NCBI GenBank assembly: GCA_903878085.1
Contig: CAIRGJ010000008.1
Location: forward strand, 186,001-250,000
Length of the DNA stretch: 64,000 nucleotides
Direction: 5' to 3'
DNA from: an uncultured Hyphomicrobiales bacterium
GTDB taxonomy: Bacteria; Pseudomonadota; Alphaproteobacteria; Rhizobiales; Xanthobacteraceae
Shown: piece after piece, positions 19,201 through 27,259 of the stretch
Numbering within the stretch: the stretch's first letter is position 1
How the letters are laid out: every line of letters starts with the position of its first letter
Notes under the pieces: generated by a model
The model's database searches: none
What the model saw: the letters and a program-made list of their open reading frames with translations, nothing else
What the model was told of the DNA's origin: nothing
Position numbers and translations under genes: made by a program

Positions 19201-19716
19201 TCAGGGCGCTTTTACGGCGCGGTCAGCAACCAGGGATTCATACAGGAGGCCGGCCACCCCGGCAACGATGGCGACGTCGGCTAGGTTAAAGACGTACCAG
19301 TTGAACCGCCAATTCGGCCCGGAAACGTGGAAAAACACGAAATCGGCAACCCAGCCATAGGCCACCCGGTCGATCCCGTTGCCGACGGCGCCGCCGATAA
19401 TGAGCCCCAACGACAGCGCCGCGAGCCGGCCGCCGGCGCGCGACAGCCAGACCCAGAGCACCGCCACCGCCACAACCTTGAAGCCGAGCAGCACCGCCTG
19501 GCCGAGCAGGCCTTCGGTCTGGAACAGGCCGTAGCTGATGCCGGTATTGCGGGCGAGCACGAAGTCGAAAAACGGGCCGAGCCGCACCGGATTGGCGGCG
19601 AGGTCGTGGACGAACAGCAAATAGATCTTGCTGGCCTGGTCGAGCAGGCAAACGACGGCGGCGACCGCCAGGCCGAACCAGGTGTAGGGGCCGCGGAGAT
19701 AAGAACGGAAATTCAT
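19201..19716 (-). CDS. lspA: lipoprotein signal peptidase (signal peptidase II)
   Basis: LspA is an inner-membrane aspartic protease that removes the signal peptide of prolipoproteins after lipid attachment. The 171-residue product has four hydrophobic segments (about 12-34, 70-92, 98-115 and 143-163). Its two catalytic aspartates are D116 in GNGIDRVAYGWVADF and D147 in FNLADVAI. Conserved DQASK (26-30) and ARNTG are present. It is 112 bases upstream of the exported Pro-rich protein gene. The GIY-YIG element lies directly upstream, its terminal repeat beginning 5 bases from the lspA start codon. Confidence 0.96.
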   Translation of the reverse strand: MNFRSYLRGPYTWFGLAVAAVVCLLDQASKIYLLFVHDLAANPVRLGPFFDFVLARNTGISYGLFQTEGLLGQAVLLGFKVVAVAVLWVWLSRAGGRLAALSLGLIIGGAVGNGIDRVAYGWVADFVFFHVSGPNWRFNWYVFNLADVAIVAGVAGLLYESLVADRAVKAP

Positions 19717-19721
19717 CTATC

Positions 19722-19750
19722 TGTCGTCCCCGCGAAGGCGGGGACCCATA
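19722..19750 (+). repeat. left terminal inverted repeat of the GIY-YIG element
   Basis: Begins TGTCGTCCCCGCG and is a perfect 29-base inverted copy of 20092-20120. It contains a GTCCCCGC/GCGGGGAC hairpin and starts 5 bases upstream of the lspA start codon, so it may affect lspA transcription. Confidence 0.9.
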
Positions 19751-19783
19751 CGCCGTGTCCTCTCGGCTGCGCCACAGAGCACC

Positions 19784-20068
19784 TCAAGCGATCAGATGGC
19801 TCAAATCCTGCCATTCGAGATTGTCCTCTTCGATCAAGCGAATTTTCCAATCGCGATTCCATTTCTTTAGTTGCTTCTCGCGGCGGATCGCGTCTTCGGC
19901 ATTCTCATATGGCTCGACATAAACCAAGCGATGAACGCTGTACTTCTTCACGAATTCCGAGCCAAGACCGAGCCGGTGTTGTTCAACTCGCTTTCGCAAG
20001 TCATTCGTTATGCCAATGTAAAGCGTACCGTAGCGTCTACTTGCAAGCATGTAGACGTAATAGGCCAT
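19784..20068 (-). CDS. GIY-YIG single-domain endonuclease
   Basis: A 94-residue protein that is entirely one GIY-YIG nuclease domain. The GIY-equivalent is VYM at residues 5-7, YIG is at 17-19, the catalytic-arginine region is DLRKRVEQH (23-31), and the metal-binding glutamate is E64 in RREKQLKKW. The domain has no added DNA-binding module, so specificity must come from the domain itself or a partner. The gene is low in GC and enclosed by perfect inverted repeats, unlike its neighbours. It resembles the YhbQ/UPF0213 type of small GIY-YIG proteins. The domain identification is secure; a role in mobilising the flanking repeats is only a hypothesis. Confidence 0.93.
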   Translation of the reverse strand: MAYYVYMLASRRYGTLYIGITNDLRKRVEQHRLGLGSEFVKKYSVHRLVYVEPYENAEDAIRREKQLKKWNRDWKIRLIEEDNLEWQDLSHLIA

Positions 20069-20091
20069 GGGATCATCTCACGCCCTGTGGC

Positions 20092-20120
20092 TATGGGTCC
20101 CCGCCTTCGCGGGGACGACA
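20092..20120 (-). repeat. right terminal inverted repeat of the GIY-YIG element
   Basis: Perfect inverted copy of 19722-19750, ending CGCGGGGACGACA. It lies 23 bases upstream of the GIY-YIG start codon and 4 bases beyond the ileS stop codon, so it could also terminate ileS transcripts. Confidence 0.9.
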
Positions 20121-20124
20121 ACTT

Positions 20125-23106
20125 TCACTCCGCCGCCTTGCGCAAGGTATCCCATTCGCGCAACGCCTTGGCGTCGCGCGGCGAGACTTCCGGATATTGC
20201 GGATCGGCGCCGATATTGGTGAGAATTTTCCACGACCGCGCGCACTTGGTGCCTTCCGCGAGATTGGGCAACACGGCCACGCCGGAAACATCCGGCAGCC
20301 GGAAGGCATTGGCCGGACCTTCGTCGCTCACCAGCGTGAAGGCCGAGGTGATGCAGATTTCCGCCAGATCGATATCGACCGCGGCCTCGTACAGCTCGGC
20401 ATTCGAGACGTGCACGATCGGATGCGCCTCGAGCGAGGAGCCGATGCGCTTTTGCGCGCGTTCGATCTCGATGGCGCCGGTGACGACGCGGCGCACGGTG
20501 CGCACCTTGCGCCATTTCTCGGCGAGCTTGTCGTCGCGCCACGCCGCCGGCACCTCGGGGAAAGCTTCGAGGTGCACCGATTTGGCATCCGCGCCGTAGC
20601 GCGACGCCCAGGATTCCTCGGTGGTGAAGCACAGCATCGGCGCCAGCCAGATCACCGTGCAGCGGAACAGATGATCGACCACGGTGAGGCAGGCCTTGCG
20701 GTTCACCGACGAGATCGGGTCGCAATAGAGCGTGTCCTTGCGGATGTCGAAATAGAACGCCGACAGATCCGACGTCATGAAGGCCGACAGCGCCGCGAAG
20801 ATGCGCTTGTAGTCGAACTCGGCATAGGCCTGGCGCACTAGCTCGTCGAGTTCGGAGAGCCGATGCAACATCAGGCGTTCCAGCTCCGGCATCTGCTCGA
20901 ACTTGACGCGGTCTTCCTCGCCAAAATGCGCCAGCGTGCCGAGCATCCAGCGCACGGTGTTGCGCAGCTTGCGATAGGTGTCGGCCGTGCTCTTGAGGAT
21001 TTCCGGTCCGATGCGCAGGTCGTCGGCGTAGTCTGAGGCGCAGACCCACATGCGCAGGATGTCGGCGCCGGATTGCTTGATGACGTCCTGCGGCGCAGTG
21101 ACGTTGCCGGTCGACTTCGACATCTTGCGGCCCTGCTCGTCGAGCACGAAGCCGTGCGTCAGCACCACGTCATAGGGCGCGCGGCCACGGGTGCCGCAGC
21201 TTTCCAACAGCGAGGAATGAAACCAGCCGCGATGCTGGTCCGAGCCTTCCAGATACATCACGGTGTCTTGGCCGCCGTCGACCTTGCGCTTGATGCCGGC
21301 GAGCTGCGGAAAATGCACCGGGTCTTCCAGCACGAAGGCGTGCGTCGAGCCGGAATCGAACCAGACGTCGCAGATGTCGTCGACTTTCTTCCAACTGTCG
21401 TTGGCGAGCTTGCCAAGGAACCGCTCGCGCGCGCCCTCCTTGTACCAGGCGTCAGCGCCCTCTTCCTCGAAGGCTTCGACGATGCGCACGTTGACCTCCG
21501 GATCGTCGAGAATCTCGACCGAGCCGTCCGGCTTTTCCTTGATGAACACCGTGATCGGCACGCCCCAGGCGCGCTGGCGCGAGATCACCCAGTCCGGGCG
21601 GCCCGCGATCATGCCGGTGATGCGGTTTTCGCCCGCGGCGGGCACCCAGCGGGTGACGGAGATGGCCTGCAGCGCGCGGGCGCGCAACGTGTCACCCTGT
21701 TTCGCGATGTCTTTATCCATCGCGATGAACCACTGCGGCGTGTTGCGAAAGATGATCGGCTTCTTCGAACGCCAGGAGTGCGGATATTGATGCTTGAGGC
21801 GGCCGCGCGCGATGATGTTGCCGGCTTCGGCCAACGCCGCGATCACGGCATTATTGGCGTCGCCCTTCTCGCCTTTGTCGTTGATGACGCGCTTGCCGGT
21901 GAAGCCCGGCGCGGCTTCGGTCAGCGCGCCGTTTTCATCGACGGTGTAGGGAATCGCCGGATTGATGCCGCGTGCTTCCAGCGCCGCTCTATTTGCCGTC
22001 CAAACTTCAAAATCTTCGCGGCCGTGACCCGGCGCGGTGTGGACGAAGCCAGTGCCGGTATCGTCGGTGACGTGATCGCCTTCGAGGAGGGGCACAATAA
22101 AATCATACCCTTTGCCATTTAGGGGATGGTTACAAAACATGTGAGCAAGAAGGTTCGCGGGAACCTCACCTACCCGTTCGAAGGCTTCCACTTTCGCCTG
22201 CTTAAAAACATCCGGCGCAAGATTGTCTGAGAGTATGAAAGCTTCGCCTTTTTTTGCCCAATTTCCATCCTGAGCCGATGTCACCCGATAAAGGCCATAA
22301 TTTATTTTTTTCGAATATGAGATTGCCCGATTGCCAGGGAGAGTCCATGGCGTTGTCGTCCAGATCACAACACTCGATTTTTCCAATTCATGTCTGAAAG
22401 GCTCATCGCCTTCCCGAAAAGCAATTTGTAGTTTTTTAAATGGAAACTTCACCCACACCGTATCGCTTGTATGGTCCTCGTACTCGACCTCCGCCTCTGC
22501 GAGCGCGGTCTTCTCCACCACGCTCCACATCACCGGCTTGGAGCCGCGATAGAGCAACTGGTTGGCGGCGAACTTCATCAGTTCGCGCGCGATCTGCGCC
22601 TCGGCGAAGAACGACATCGTCGTATAGGGATGATCCCAGTCGCCCTCGACGCCGAGCCGCTTGAACTCGGCGCGCTGCACGTCGATCCAATGCTGGGCAA
22701 AGTCGCGGCACTGCTTGCGGAACTCGACGACCGGCACCGCGTCCTTGTTCTTGCCCTTGGCGCGGTATTCTTCCTCGATCTTCCATTCGATCGGCAGGCC
22801 GTGGCAGTCCCAGCCCGGCACGTAGTTTGAGTCGTAGCCGAGCATCTGCTGGCTGCGCGTCACCACGTCTTTCAGGATTTTATTGAGCGCGTGGCCGATA
22901 TGGATGTTGCCGTTGGCGTAAGGCGGGCCGTCATGCAGCACGAATTTCTCGCGGCCCTTGGCGGCCGCGCGCAGCTGGCCGTACAGGCCGTCCTTCGCCC
23001 AGCGCGCCAGGATTTCGGGCTCCTTTTGCGGCAGGCCGGCCCGCATTGGGAAATCCGTCTGCGGCAGGAACAAGGTCTCGGAATAATCGCGCTCTGGCTT
23101 CGTCAT
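20125..23106 (-). CDS. ileS: isoleucine--tRNA ligase
   Basis: IleS charges tRNA-Ile and edits misactivated valine. The 993-residue class I synthetase has HIGH at 69-72 ([11 protein letters not shown]), the CP1 editing domain with the [16 protein letters not shown] sequence near residue 250, a [13 protein letters not shown] catalytic strand and KMSKS at 661-665. The C-terminal zinc module is degenerate: it keeps KCARSW but lacks the other cysteines. Codons for about residues 223-322, inside the editing domain, are only about 46% GC. The enzyme is complete and presumably essential. It precedes the GIY-YIG element and follows the repeat at 23154. Confidence 0.97.
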   Translation of the reverse strand: MTKPERDYSETLFLPQTDFPMRAGLPQKEPEILARWAKDGLYGQLRAAAKGREKFVLHDGPPYANGNIHIGHALNKILKDVVTRSQQMLGYDSNYVPGWDCHGLPIEWKIEEEYRAKGKNKDAVPVVEFRKQCRDFAQHWIDVQRAEFKRLGVEGDWDHPYTTMSFFAEAQIARELMKFAANQLLYRGSKPVMWSVVEKTALAEAEVEYEDHTSDTVWVKFPFKKLQIAFREGDEPFRHELEKSSVVIWTTTPWTLPGNRAISYSKKINYGLYRVTSAQDGNWAKKGEAFILSDNLAPDVFKQAKVEAFERVGEVPANLLAHMFCNHPLNGKGYDFIVPLLEGDHVTDDTGTGFVHTAPGHGREDFEVWTANRAALEARGINPAIPYTVDENGALTEAAPGFTGKRVINDKGEKGDANNAVIAALAEAGNIIARGRLKHQYPHSWRSKKPIIFRNTPQWFIAMDKDIAKQGDTLRARALQAISVTRWVPAAGENRITGMIAGRPDWVISRQRAWGVPITVFIKEKPDGSVEILDDPEVNVRIVEAFEEEGADAWYKEGARERFLGKLANDSWKKVDDICDVWFDSGSTHAFVLEDPVHFPQLAGIKRKVDGGQDTVMYLEGSDQHRGWFHSSLLESCGTRGRAPYDVVLTHGFVLDEQGRKMSKSTGNVTAPQDVIKQSGADILRMWVCASDYADDLRIGPEILKSTADTYRKLRNTVRWMLGTLAHFGEEDRVKFEQMPELERLMLHRLSELDELVRQAYAEFDYKRIFAALSAFMTSDLSAFYFDIRKDTLYCDPISSVNRKACLTVVDHLFRCTVIWLAPMLCFTTEESWASRYGADAKSVHLEAFPEVPAAWRDDKLAEKWRKVRTVRRVVTGAIEIERAQKRIGSSLEAHPIVHVSNAELYEAAVDIDLAEICITSAFTLVSDEGPANAFRLPDVSGVAVLPNLAEGTKCARSWKILTNIGADPQYPEVSPRDAKALREWDTLRKAAE

Positions 23107-23153
23107 GGCGGGCTATGTAGCAGGCTGATTCCGCGGCGGAAAGGCCGCGTTTT

Positions 23154-23282
23154 TGTCGTCCCGGGCGAGCCATGAGCGCGTTTACGCGCGTCTTCGACGC
23201 GCTATGGCGAGGCCCCGGACCCATACTCCGCGGCCTATCGAGAGGGTACAGCGTATGGGTCCCCGCCTTCGCGGGGACGACA
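23154..23282. repeat. dispersed palindromic repeat, solo copy 2, with a nested module
   Basis: A 129-base member of the family at 11707 and 43986, with the same outer ends and right-hand GTCCCC/GGGGAC hairpin. It differs by containing a 40-base palindromic module (23169-23208) that recurs in opposite orientation at 51258-51297 with one mismatch. It fills most of the gap between ribF and ileS, both on the minus strand. Confidence 0.82.
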
Positions 23283-23288
23283 GAAATG

Positions 23289-24269
23289 CTAAATCTCGCC
23301 GAGCAGCGGAAAGGCCTTGTCGGAGCGCTTGAGCGCATCGCGGGCCTGGCTGACGTCGGCCATCATGTGGCGCTTGAGGGCATCGATGGTCGAGAATTTC
23401 TGCTCGGGACGGATCCAGCCGATGAAGGCAACATCGACCGTCTGGCCGTACAGATCGCCGTCGAAATCGAACAGGAACACCTCCAGGAGCGGCGCGCCGT
23501 TGTCGAACATCGGCCGCACGCCGAAGCTGGCGACACCTTCGTAACGCATATCGCCGATCGCGACCCGCACGGCGTAGATGCCGTGCTTGAGGCCGCAGGA
23601 AGGATCGAGCCGGACATTCGCGGTGGGGAAGCCCAGTTCGCGCCCGCGCTTCTCGCCGTGGATCACTTCGCCCGACACGAACCACGGCGCGCCGAGCAGT
23701 TCGGTCGCCTCCACCACGCGGCCCTTGGCGAGCGCCGCGCGCACCGCGCCAGACGACACCGGCCGGCCCTCGTCTTCCAGCGGCGCCACGATGTCGACCG
23801 CGAAGCCGAGGCGATGGCCTTGCTCTGCGAGAAAAGTCGGCGAGCCGGCGCGCTTCTGCCCGAAATGAAAATCGAACCCGATCGCCGCGCCGCCGATGCC
23901 GAAGCGGCCGACGAGAATCTTTTCGATGAAATCTTCCGCCGACGTCGAAGCCAATTCTGCGTCGAAAGTCATGATGAGCGCGCCGTCGAGTCCCGTCGTC
24001 GCCAGCAGACGCATCTTGTCGCGCTCGCTGGAGAGCTGGAATAAGGCATCTTGAGGGCGCAGGAATAATCGTGGATGCGGCGAAAAAGTCAGCGCCGCGG
24101 CCTTGCGGCTGAGCCCGCGGGCGCGCGATAAGGCGGCCCCGATCACGGCCCGGTGGCCGCGATGCACGCCGTCGAAGTTACCGATCGCCACCACCGCGCC
24201 ATGCAACGGGCCAGGATCGCCGCTCCGCGCGACGTGGAAGGCTTTGATGTTTTGAGCGACTTTGTTCAT
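23289..24269 (-). CDS. ribF: bifunctional riboflavin kinase / FAD synthetase
   Basis: RibF phosphorylates riboflavin to FMN and adenylates FMN to FAD. The 326-residue protein has an N-terminal nucleotidyltransferase domain with AIGNFDGVHRGH (28-39), TFSPHPRLFLRP and GFDFHFGQKRAG, and VSSGAVRAALAKGRV at the domain end. The C-terminal flavokinase domain contains GEKRGRELGFPTANV (about residues 206-220), GIYAV and ASFGVRPMFDNG. It is separated from ileS by the repeat and runs in the same direction. No FMN riboswitch is seen in the 180 bases upstream. Confidence 0.96.
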   Translation of the reverse strand: MNKVAQNIKAFHVARSGDPGPLHGAVVAIGNFDGVHRGHRAVIGAALSRARGLSRKAAALTFSPHPRLFLRPQDALFQLSSERDKMRLLATTGLDGALIMTFDAELASTSAEDFIEKILVGRFGIGGAAIGFDFHFGQKRAGSPTFLAEQGHRLGFAVDIVAPLEDEGRPVSSGAVRAALAKGRVVEATELLGAPWFVSGEVIHGEKRGRELGFPTANVRLDPSCGLKHGIYAVRVAIGDMRYEGVASFGVRPMFDNGAPLLEVFLFDFDGDLYGQTVDVAFIGWIRPEQKFSTIDALKRHMMADVSQARDALKRSDKAFPLLGEI

Positions 24270-24449
24270 GCAGCGATAAGCCTGTTCGGCGGAAGTGCTA
24301 TGACACGGTGCCTATTTTGGCACCATGCAGTGTTTCTGGGCTCAAATATGGTTACAGCGCCGTTAATAAACTTTCAAATTAACGGGTTATTCAAGCGCCG
24401 TTGCTAGGTTGCGGTACTCTAAGGGGGCGCCCCTCGCGGGCGATGTGCC

Positions 24450-24872
24450 ATGGCTGTCGATCTTTCGATGCCGGTTCTGATCGTGGACGATTACACCACG
24501 ATGATCCGCATCATTCGCAATCTGCTGCGCCAGCTTGGCTTCGAGCATATCGACGACGCCAGCGACGGCACGGCGGCGCTCGCCAAGATGGAACATCGCA
24601 AATACGGCCTGGTGATCTCCGATTGGAATATGGAGCCGATGACCGGCTATGAGCTGCTGCAGAAGGTGCGTGCGCATGCCGAGTTGTCGGCGACGCCGTT
24701 CATCATGGTGACGGCCGAATCCAAAACCGAAAACGTGGTCGCCGCCAAGAAGGCCGGCGTGTCGAACTATATCGTCAAGCCGTTCAACGCGCAGACCCTG
24801 AAGAGCAAGATCGAGGCGGTGTTCCCGGACGAACTGGGCGCGCGCGTAGAACCGCTGGCTGCGACCGCTTAA
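24450..24872 (+). CDS. cheY: CheY-type single-domain response regulator
   Basis: A 140-residue receiver domain without an output domain. The acidic pocket is D13-D14, the phospho-acceptor D58 lies in VISDWNM, the switch threonine is T88 in MVTAES, and the lysine is K110 in IVKPFN. The SDWNM context is the same as in classical CheY, which binds the flagellar motor switch when phosphorylated. A short tail (DELGARVEPLAATA) follows the fold. It is isolated from a che operon here; a CheZ-like phosphatase gene is found far away at 52290. The start at 24450 is the first Met; Met7 is an alternative. Confidence 0.9.
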   Translation: MAVDLSMPVLIVDDYTTMIRIIRNLLRQLGFEHIDDASDGTAALAKMEHRKYGLVISDWNMEPMTGYELLQKVRAHAELSATPFIMVTAESKTENVVAAKKAGVSNYIVKPFNAQTLKSKIEAVFPDELGARVEPLAATA

Positions 24873-24874
24873 TC

Positions 24875-25732
24875 CTACCAAACCAATTCGCGCATCACCG
24901 CTGCCGGCGTTGCCCCGGCGGCGGCGAACGTGGCTTTGAGCACCGCCGCATCCGGCCGGTCGCGCCCGCCGAACTCCTCGGCGTGGATGCCTGAGGTTAC
25001 AAAAAGAAAGTCGACGCCGAATTCATGAGCACCGGTCATGTCGGTGCGCAGCGAATCGCCGATCGCCAGCACGCGCTTCGGCGCGACCGCGCGGCCCGCG
25101 GCGGCCTCTGCCTTGGCCAGCGCCATCTCGTAGATCGGCCGGTACGGCTTGCCGGCATAGACCACCTCGCCGCCCATGCTGGCGTAGAGATCGGCGACCG
25201 CGCCGGCGCAGTACACCAGCTTGTCGCCGCGCTCGACCACCACGTCGGGATTGCCGCAGATCATGAACACCTTGCGCGCCAGCATGGCCTCGAGGCGCGC
25301 GCGGTAATCCTCAGGCGTGTCGCGGTCGTCATCGTCGAGCCCGGAACAGACCACGTAATCGGCGCTTTCCAGCGGCGCAAAACGCACGCCCAGGCCGGTG
25401 AATATCGCGATGTCGCGGGTCGGGCCCATGTGAAACAGGCTTTGGCCCGGCCGCTGCTCGATCAAAGAGCGCGTCACGTCGCCCGATGAAACAATGGCGT
25501 CGTAAGCGTCGCGCGGCACCCCCAGATTGGCGGCCTGAAGCGCCACCACGTCGCTGGGCCGCGGCGCGTTGGTGATAAATACCACCCTGACGCCGGCCGC
25601 CCGTGCCCGCGCCAGCGCGTCGCAGGCTAACGGAAACGCGGCGACGCCATTATGCACGACGCCCCAGACGTCGCAGAGCACGGCGTCGTAACGGGGCGCG
25701 ATGGCGGAAAAATGCGGGATCAATGGGGACAC
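24875..25732 (-). CDS. HAD-superfamily class IIA hydrolase (TIGR01459 type)
   Basis: A 285-residue HAD phosphatase. Motif I is DVWGVVHNG (about residues 20-28), where the usual second Asp is replaced by Trp-Gly-Val context typical of this subgroup. Motif II is FITNAPRP, the motif III lysine is in AGKPYRPIYEMAL and motif IV is IGDSLRTDMTGAHEFG. Family members dephosphorylate small sugar phosphates or nucleotides; the substrate of this one is unknown. Its stop lies two bases from the cheY stop, so the two genes converge tightly without a terminator. Confidence 0.85.
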   Translation of the reverse strand: MSPLIPHFSAIAPRYDAVLCDVWGVVHNGVAAFPLACDALARARAAGVRVVFITNAPRPSDVVALQAANLGVPRDAYDAIVSSGDVTRSLIEQRPGQSLFHMGPTRDIAIFTGLGVRFAPLESADYVVCSGLDDDDRDTPEDYRARLEAMLARKVFMICGNPDVVVERGDKLVYCAGAVADLYASMGGEVVYAGKPYRPIYEMALAKAEAAAGRAVAPKRVLAIGDSLRTDMTGAHEFGVDFLFVTSGIHAEEFGGRDRPDAAVLKATFAAAGATPAAVMRELVW

Positions 25733-25742
25733 AAAAGACCGA

Positions 25743-27101
25743 TCAGGCGCCGGCGCCGACGAATTCGCTCACGTCTTCGGCCGAGGGCTTGTCGCCGTCG
25801 CTCGCGCCGTGCAGCGCTTCGGCGCGCACCGGCCGCGGCGCCGAGAACAGGAAGCCCTGGCCGAAACGCACGTCATATTCCAGTAGATCGACCACCATGT
25901 TCTCGTTTTCGATGCGTTCGGCGATCAGATCGATACCCGAGCGCGCCAGCAGGTCGGCGAGATCCTCGGGGTGAATGTCGCTCTGCGCATTGGCCGCCTT
26001 ATTGAGCAGCAGCTTGGCCGGCACCTTGAGGAAGCGGAACCAGCGGTCGGCCAATTCCTTCGGATCCATGCGCAAATCGGTGACGTGGTCCATCGAGAAG
26101 CGGAAGCCGCGCTCGGCCAAAGCCGACAGCCCCTCGTTCTCCATCGGCCCGAACGACCGGTAGGCTTCTTGCGTGAATTCGAACATCAGGGCGTTGGCGA
26201 GCGCGCGGTTGGCGTCCATGAAATCGAGGATCTGCCTGAAATAGCCCGCATCGGTCAGCGTCGAGGCGCTGATGTTGCAGAACAGCCCGACATCGCGGCT
26301 CTTGAGTTGCAGGCGGCGCGTCACCTGCACGCAGCGGAACAGCAGCAGATTGTCGATCTTGGGCATCAGGCCGACGGCTTCGGCATAGTCGATGAAGTCG
26401 CCGGCGGGAATGATGTCGCTTTCCTCAGTGCGCAGCCGCGACAGCGCTTCGTAGTAACGCACCTTGCGTTGCGGCAGCGTCACAATCGGCTGCAGATACA
26501 GATCGATGCGGTTGGCGTCGGCCGCCCGGCCGATCAACTCGCCGATGCCCTCGCGGCTCAAGCCGGCGAAACGGCGGGTGCCGCTCACCGCGTCGCTCTC
26601 GCTCAAGGCCAGCGGCGCTTCCGGCGGCGCGGGCATGGCGGGCGCCGGCTGGAAATCGTGGGACGGCATGGCGGTCACGGGGCGCATCACGCTTTCACCC
26701 TGCAAAGCCGCCTCATGCGCGGCCACCGTATCGGCGATCTGGCGCACCAACCCGCCCAATTCGCCGATTTCGGCAGCAATCGGATCGTCGGCGCCGCGGG
26801 CGCGGGTGACGGTGGATTCGACGCGGGCTTCGACGCCGTTGAGACGGCGCCCCAATTCCGCCACCTGGCGGGCCAAATCGGCGGTGCCGCGCGATAAGTC
26901 AGCGATCTGGTCGCCGAGATCGTCGCGGTCGCGCAGCCGGTTACTGATGGTGTTGTACAGCGCCATGGCCGTCAGCGCCGCGATGGCGACGATGGCCGAC
27001 GTGGTCGCGTCGACTCGCAGGCCCAGATAGAGCACGGCGCCGAGCGCGCCGGCGATGACCACCATGCAGGCCGCGATGAAGATGGCGCTGATCCGACGCA
27101 T
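25743..27101 (-). CDS. membrane-anchored EAL-domain protein, probably a degenerate c-di-GMP phosphodiesterase
   Basis: A 452-residue protein with two N-terminal membrane helices (about 4-27 and 34-50), a coiled coil (about 55-130), a Pro-rich linker, and a C-terminal EAL domain (about 183-435). E218-A-L, N276, E308 and K359 of the phosphodiesterase active site are present. However, the loop normally reading DDFGTG is MDHVTD (D338-H339), so the second metal-binding aspartate is missing. It may bind c-di-GMP without hydrolysing it. The ATG at 27101 places a basic residue pair before the first helix. It is 10 bases from the HAD gene on the same strand. Confidence 0.87.
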   Translation of the reverse strand: MRRISAIFIAACMVVIAGALGAVLYLGLRVDATTSAIVAIAALTAMALYNTISNRLRDRDDLGDQIADLSRGTADLARQVAELGRRLNGVEARVESTVTRARGADDPIAAEIGELGGLVRQIADTVAAHEAALQGESVMRPVTAMPSHDFQPAPAMPAPPEAPLALSESDAVSGTRRFAGLSREGIGELIGRAADANRIDLYLQPIVTLPQRKVRYYEALSRLRTEESDIIPAGDFIDYAEAVGLMPKIDNLLLFRCVQVTRRLQLKSRDVGLFCNISASTLTDAGYFRQILDFMDANRALANALMFEFTQEAYRSFGPMENEGLSALAERGFRFSMDHVTDLRMDPKELADRWFRFLKVPAKLLLNKAANAQSDIHPEDLADLLARSGIDLIAERIENENMVVDLLEYDVRFGQGFLFSAPRPVRAEALHGASDGDKPSAEDVSEFVGAGA

Positions 27102-27259
27102 GCAGTCTATCCTGGGCAACCCTGAGCAGAAGTGATTGGTTCGACAAGTGATTCGCGTTGCTTGCGACCAATCTCCATGAGCAGACCGCGCCGCGCAACC
27201 ACGAATTCCTGCTATGGTAACGCCTCTTCGCGCTTTATTCCCAGGAACTTTGGATCCCC

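Larger units (their letters stand above)
19722..20120. mobile_element. terminal-inverted-repeat element carrying a GIY-YIG nuclease gene
   Basis: A 399-base unit bounded by perfect 29-bp inverted repeats, 19722-19750 and 20092-20120. Its only content is the GIY-YIG gene at 19784-20068. Counted over 19801-20040 the interior is about 48% GC, far below the surrounding genes. Each terminus is itself a small hairpin and matches one end of the gene-less repeats at 11707, 23154 and 43986. No obvious target-site duplication is visible. That it moves or moved as a unit is inference from structure and composition. Confidence 0.7.

Noticed and set aside
19327..20841. A 504-codon plus-strand frame running across lspA, the GIY-YIG element and the ileS 3' end
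   Set aside because: It crosses three unrelated features on the other strand and contains translated repeat sequence.
23132..23153. Terminator-like CGCGGC...GCCGCG hairpin followed by TTTTT on the plus strand
   Set aside because: Both neighbouring genes are on the minus strand, so no transcript would use a plus-strand terminator here; the stem is also only 6 bp.
24307..24324. Inverted repeat GGTGCC-N6-GGCACC between ribF and cheY
   Set aside because: Only 6 bp per arm with an AT loop, no T-run after it and no known operator match; not enough to call a site.
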